Positions 6,601 through 8,115 of a DNA stretch of 8,115 nucleotides are shown in pieces. Position 1 is the first letter of the stretch. The number at the start of each line of letters is the position of its first letter. The position numbers and the translations under genes were made by a program. The notes under the pieces were generated by a model. That model had not been told where the DNA came from and made no database searches. It saw only the letters and a list, made by a program, of their open reading frames with translations. This stretch comes from PHAA01 sp964584415 (GTDB taxonomy: Bacteria; Bacillota; Syntrophomonadia; Syntrophomonadales; Syntrophomonadaceae), in assembly GCA_964584415.1 (NCBI GenBank), contig CAZOZX010000093.1, positions 1-8,115 of the forward strand, in the 5' to 3' direction.

Positions 6601-6618
6601 GAGTGTACGTTCGTTCAC
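6601..6618 (-). promoter_or_regulatory. TetR operator copy 1, over the tetR transcription start
   Basis: The minus strand carries GTGAACGAACGTACACTC between the -10 box (ends 6623) and the ribosome binding site (6596-6600). A repressor bound here would cover the transcription start. The 18 bases are identical to the site before the thioesterase, and the core is a GTGnACGnnCGTnCAC near-palindrome. Confidence 0.87.
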
Positions 6619-6622
6619 TTAT

Positions 6623-6651
6623 AGTATATGTATATAGTTCTCAAACGTCAA
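6623..6651 (-). promoter_or_regulatory. Sigma-A promoter of tetR
   Basis: The -35 box TTGACG (6646-6651) and -10 box TATACT (6623-6628) are separated by exactly 17 bases on the minus strand, one mismatch from consensus in each box. The operator begins 4 bases beyond the -10 box. Confidence 0.87.
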
Positions 6652-6658
6652 TTATGTG

Positions 6659-6688
6659 AAAAAATTAACCTGCGCGAAGCAGGTTAAT
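6659..6688 (-). terminator. Rho-independent terminator of the DUF6530/GIY-YIG operon
   Basis: A perfect 10-bp stem, ATTAACCTGC with GCAGGTTAAT, and a 5-base loop are followed on the minus strand by T residues (6664-6659 form a run of six, the first being within the stem end). It lies about 26 bases after the GIY-YIG gene stop and ends only 7 bases before the tetR -35 box, so the two units are tightly packed. Confidence 0.88.
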
Positions 6689-6713
6689 AATAGGAACACT
6701 TATTCCATTTCCG

Positions 6714-7079
6714 TTATTGGGGAGGTTTATTATAGCCCTGGTCCTCATAAGGCTGCAGTTTCTCACACCATTGCTTTTCCATCTGCTTCATCTCCCAGCG
6801 AACATCATTCACTTCGTCGGTGGCCTTTTGCTCCAATACCTCGTAGCTAAACGCTTTCGGGCCCAGCTCATTCCAGTCCTGTTGCAAGCGGGAATTCACA
6901 TGCATGCCCATGGCCAACTGGCTCTGAATGGTCAGCCATTTATTCTTCAAGTTAGGAAATCCAGCAATAAATATTTTGCCGTTTATTTTGTTTTTTATCT
7001 GGATCACACCCATATAAGTCTTGATCTGTTTATAGGCCTCTTTAAGAGCCTTTTGAGTTTGCTTGTCCATTTTCGCCAT
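6714..7079 (-). CDS. GIY-YIG-fold protein with degraded active site
   Basis: This 121-residue soluble protein has the overall pattern of small GIY-YIG proteins of Firmicutes: MGVIQIKNKINGKIFIAG (23-40), then an N-L region (43-44), LQQDWNELG (65-73) and F-S-Y-E-V-L-E (77-83). The fold assignment is fairly secure, but nuclease activity is doubtful. The first motif reads GVI instead of GIY/GVY (I26 for Tyr), the second reads FIAG (F37 for Tyr), and the usual catalytic Arg after the second strand has no Arg at its place (the segment reads NLKNKWLTIQSQL). The acidic residue at 83 is present. The N-terminal 20 residues and the C-terminal tail (85-121) are Lys/Glu rich helices. It lies 29 bases after the DUF6530 gene with its own GAAAGGAA site, and no terminator or promoter separates them. 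An early second Met (M4) is an alternative start. Confidence 0.82.
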   Translation of the reverse strand: MAKMDKQTQKALKEAYKQIKTYMGVIQIKNKINGKIFIAGFPNLKNKWLTIQSQLAMGMHVNSRLQQDWNELGPKAFSYEVLEQKATDEVNDVRWEMKQMEKQWCEKLQPYEDQGYNKPPQ

Positions 7080-7108
7080 TTTCGCAGTTCCTTTCTATCA
7101 TTAATTAA

Positions 7109-7588
7109 TCAATAACCCATCTCTCTCAATATCCTGGCCAGGGTGTGCAAGCGCTCTCCCAGCAGTTCATCATCATGGCTGAGAGCCTGGTTAAACAATT
7201 GAATATCCTCATCGATTTTTTCATTGTCAGAGCATACCGCTACGGTCATGGCATCACCCTGCAGCCCCACCCGGTCAATAATCGGTTTGTCCGGATCATA
7301 TAACTTCTCATACCTATAGGCGTCCTGGAAGTACATTTTTGCCCGGCAAGCCAGAATGGCCAGGTCCAGTACACGGTGTAAGGGCAGTTCTTCCGACTGG
7401 CGAGACCATTTTTCACCGGTATGCCGCCATACTTTACCGGATATGTCTACCTTGCCCCGATCATTCCATTGGGCCAATCCCAGCGACAGGCCCTTGGCGT
7501 CCGAATTATACGCATATCTGCCGTCTACATTTTCGTAGTTTTCAGATACAATAACCGGTTTATGCTTTAAAGTAGTCGGTATTTTCAT
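7109..7588 (-). CDS. DUF6530 family protein of unknown function
   Basis: A 159-residue soluble protein that I recognise as resembling the DUF6530 family, for which I know of no established function. It has no signal peptide or membrane segment. The N-terminal half is rich in polar and aromatic residues with an NSDAKGLSLGLAQWN stretch (28-42) and WRHTGEKWSRQSEELPLHR (54-72). The second half is mostly helical with a conserved-looking DLAILACRAK (75-84), YFQDAYRYEKLYDP (86-99) and a final helix LGERLHTLARILREMGY (143-159). The ATG (7586-7588) is preceded by AAAGGAG with 8 bases between. It is the first gene of a two-gene unit with the GIY-YIG protein and has a near-consensus promoter with a large palindrome at its start. 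Confidence 0.85.
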   Translation of the reverse strand: MKIPTTLKHKPVIVSENYENVDGRYAYNSDAKGLSLGLAQWNDRGKVDISGKVWRHTGEKWSRQSEELPLHRVLDLAILACRAKMYFQDAYRYEKLYDPDKPIIDRVGLQGDAMTVAVCSDNEKIDEDIQLFNQALSHDDELLGERLHTLARILREMGY

Positions 7589-7615
7589 AATTCTCGCTCC
7601 TTTGATTGAAACTCA

Positions 7616-7646
7616 CAATTTAGTAATTTACTAATTTACTAAATTG
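7616..7646 (-). promoter_or_regulatory. 31-bp palindromic operator-like site at the DUF6530 transcription start
   Basis: CAATTTAGTAA (7616-7626) and TTACTAAATTG (7636-7646) are perfect 11-base inverted copies with a 9-base centre that itself repeats the TTTACTAA word. The site starts 7 bases downstream of the -10 box, so it overlaps the probable transcription start. The repeated TTAGTAA/TTACTAA half-sites could bind one or two repressor dimers. As RNA it could also form a stem in the leader. Confidence 0.72.
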
Positions 7647-7653
7647 CATTTTG

Positions 7654-7682
7654 ATTATATCGGTTTCTAAATCAACTATCAA
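7654..7682 (-). promoter_or_regulatory. Sigma-A promoter of the DUF6530/GIY-YIG operon
   Basis: On the minus strand TTGATA (7677-7682) and a perfect TATAAT (7654-7659) are spaced by exactly 17 bases. This is the closest match to consensus in the window. It lies about 66 bases upstream of the DUF6530 ATG. Confidence 0.88.
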
Positions 7683-7710
7683 CTATGAATTTTCGTCCGC
7701 GTTAGAAAAT

Positions 7711-7742
7711 AAAAAAGACCCCCACAGAATTGAGGGGTCTTT
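7711..7742 (-). terminator. Rho-independent terminator of the stalk-domain gene
   Basis: AAAGACCCC (7714-7722) and GGGGTCTTT (7734-7742) form a perfect 9-bp stem with an 11-base loop. On the minus strand the GGGGTC-type arm runs into TTTTTT (7716-7711). It lies about 85 bases beyond the stalk gene stop. The plus-strand T run is only three bases, so action on that strand would be weaker. Confidence 0.9.
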
Positions 7743-7826
7743 CAGCGAAAACTTTATACTTTTCCGACTAGTCCGATTCCAGGAATAATCTGGGCCACAT
7801 ATATTTGAGTCCGGGCCATCCTATCC

Positions 7827-8115
7827 TTATTCGGGTACATAGTTGGCAGCAGTGTTTATGTTAATAGCATTAGCGGCACCGTCCCAGGCAACGCCAAAGT
7901 TGATGGCCGCACCTAAATCCCTCAGTTTAAAGTAAGTCCGACCATCGATTACGTAGGCCGTAAGGGTTGCTTCGGTTCCATTTATATATACCTTGGCGGT
8001 GGAGAGCACGGCATTTTTATTAGCGGTGTTGGCTGATAAGGTTAATTCGCCCCCGTTTACCGTATAGGCTTTGGCGGTTATCAAATTTATCGCATTCCTG
8101 GTTCCATCCCAGGTA
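7827..8115 (-). CDS. C-terminal part of a copper amine oxidase-like stalk domain protein (5' end outside window)
   Basis: The minus-strand frame is open from the right edge to a TAA at 7827-7829 and gives 95 residues beginning TWDGTRNAINL. The pattern V-Y-I-N-G-T...AYVIDGRTYFKLRDLGAAINF..AWDG..NAINI is the repeat known as the copper amine oxidase N-terminal-like or stalk domain, common in surface and secreted proteins of Clostridia. One whole unit and the end (WDGTRNAI) of a preceding one are visible, so the full protein has at least two. An in-frame TTG inside this stretch (8082-8084) is not a start, because the reading frame and homology continue past the window edge. The enzymatic or binding domain, if any, lies outside. 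Surface attachment is inference from the family. Confidence 0.88.
   Translation of the reverse strand, partial: TWDGTRNAINLITAKAYTVNGGELTLSANTANKNAVLSTAKVYINGTEATLTAYVIDGRTYFKLRDLGAAINFGVAWDGAANAININTAANYVPE

Noticed and set aside
6717..7115. Plus-strand 132-codon frame with a hydrophobic, membrane-like translation
   Set aside because: It lies antisense over the GIY-YIG gene, which has family motifs, a ribosome binding site, a shared promoter and a terminator. The hydrophobic look is a by-product of reading Lys/Glu-rich codons backwards.
7827..8084. A complete 85-residue gene starting at TTG 8084
   Set aside because: The same frame stays open to the window edge and the residues before that TTG (TWDGTRNAIN) match the repeated stalk-domain motif, so this is an internal codon of a longer gene.

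Overview
The window is bacterial and most likely comes from an anaerobic Clostridia-type Firmicute. The grounds are strong GGAGG-type ribosome binding sites, sigma-A promoters close to TTGACA/TATAAT, hairpin plus U-tract terminators after most genes, a soluble multi-PAS kinase with a sporulation-kinase-like HEIRNPMTSVRGFLQ box, and a copper-amine-oxidase-like stalk protein. Genus and species cannot be read from the sequence. Every complete gene is on the minus strand. The only plus-strand coding piece is a short C-terminal tail at the left edge.

Layout from left to right: (1) 2-58, plus strand, the last residues of a protein resembling the end of an HD-GYP domain, convergent with (2) 115-3741, a 1208-residue cytoplasmic sensor histidine kinase with six PAS domains, one GAF domain, HisKA and HATPase. 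(3) 3742-4049 holds the kinase leader and candidate promoter, and the terminator of the next operon. (4) 4050-5095 is azlCD, a two-gene branched-chain amino acid exporter operon with an ATGA overlap. (5) 5096-5404 is a gene-free stretch with a leader hairpin, a 79-bp nested inverted repeat and the terminator of the next gene. (6) 5405-6587 is a TetR-family repressor followed by a PaaI-type hotdog thioesterase. Each is preceded by the same 18-bp partly palindromic operator. (7) 6714-7588 is an operon of a DUF6530-type protein and a GIY-YIG-fold protein with a degraded active site. It is read from a near-consensus promoter with a large palindrome over its start site. (8) 7711-7742 is a strong terminator, and (9) 7827-8115 is the C-terminal part of a stalk-domain protein running off the right edge.

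The best-supported regulatory unit is the TetR/thioesterase pair. One operator sits just downstream of the tetR -10 box and an identical one sits in the 67-bp gap before the thioesterase, so the repressor very probably controls itself and the thioesterase, presumably in response to an acyl-CoA or fatty acid (the ligand is inference). The least understood unit is the DUF6530/GIY-YIG operon: two small soluble proteins, a strong promoter, a 31-bp palindromic operator-like site and no obvious regulator next to it. I see no CRISPR array, transposase, tRNA or rRNA.
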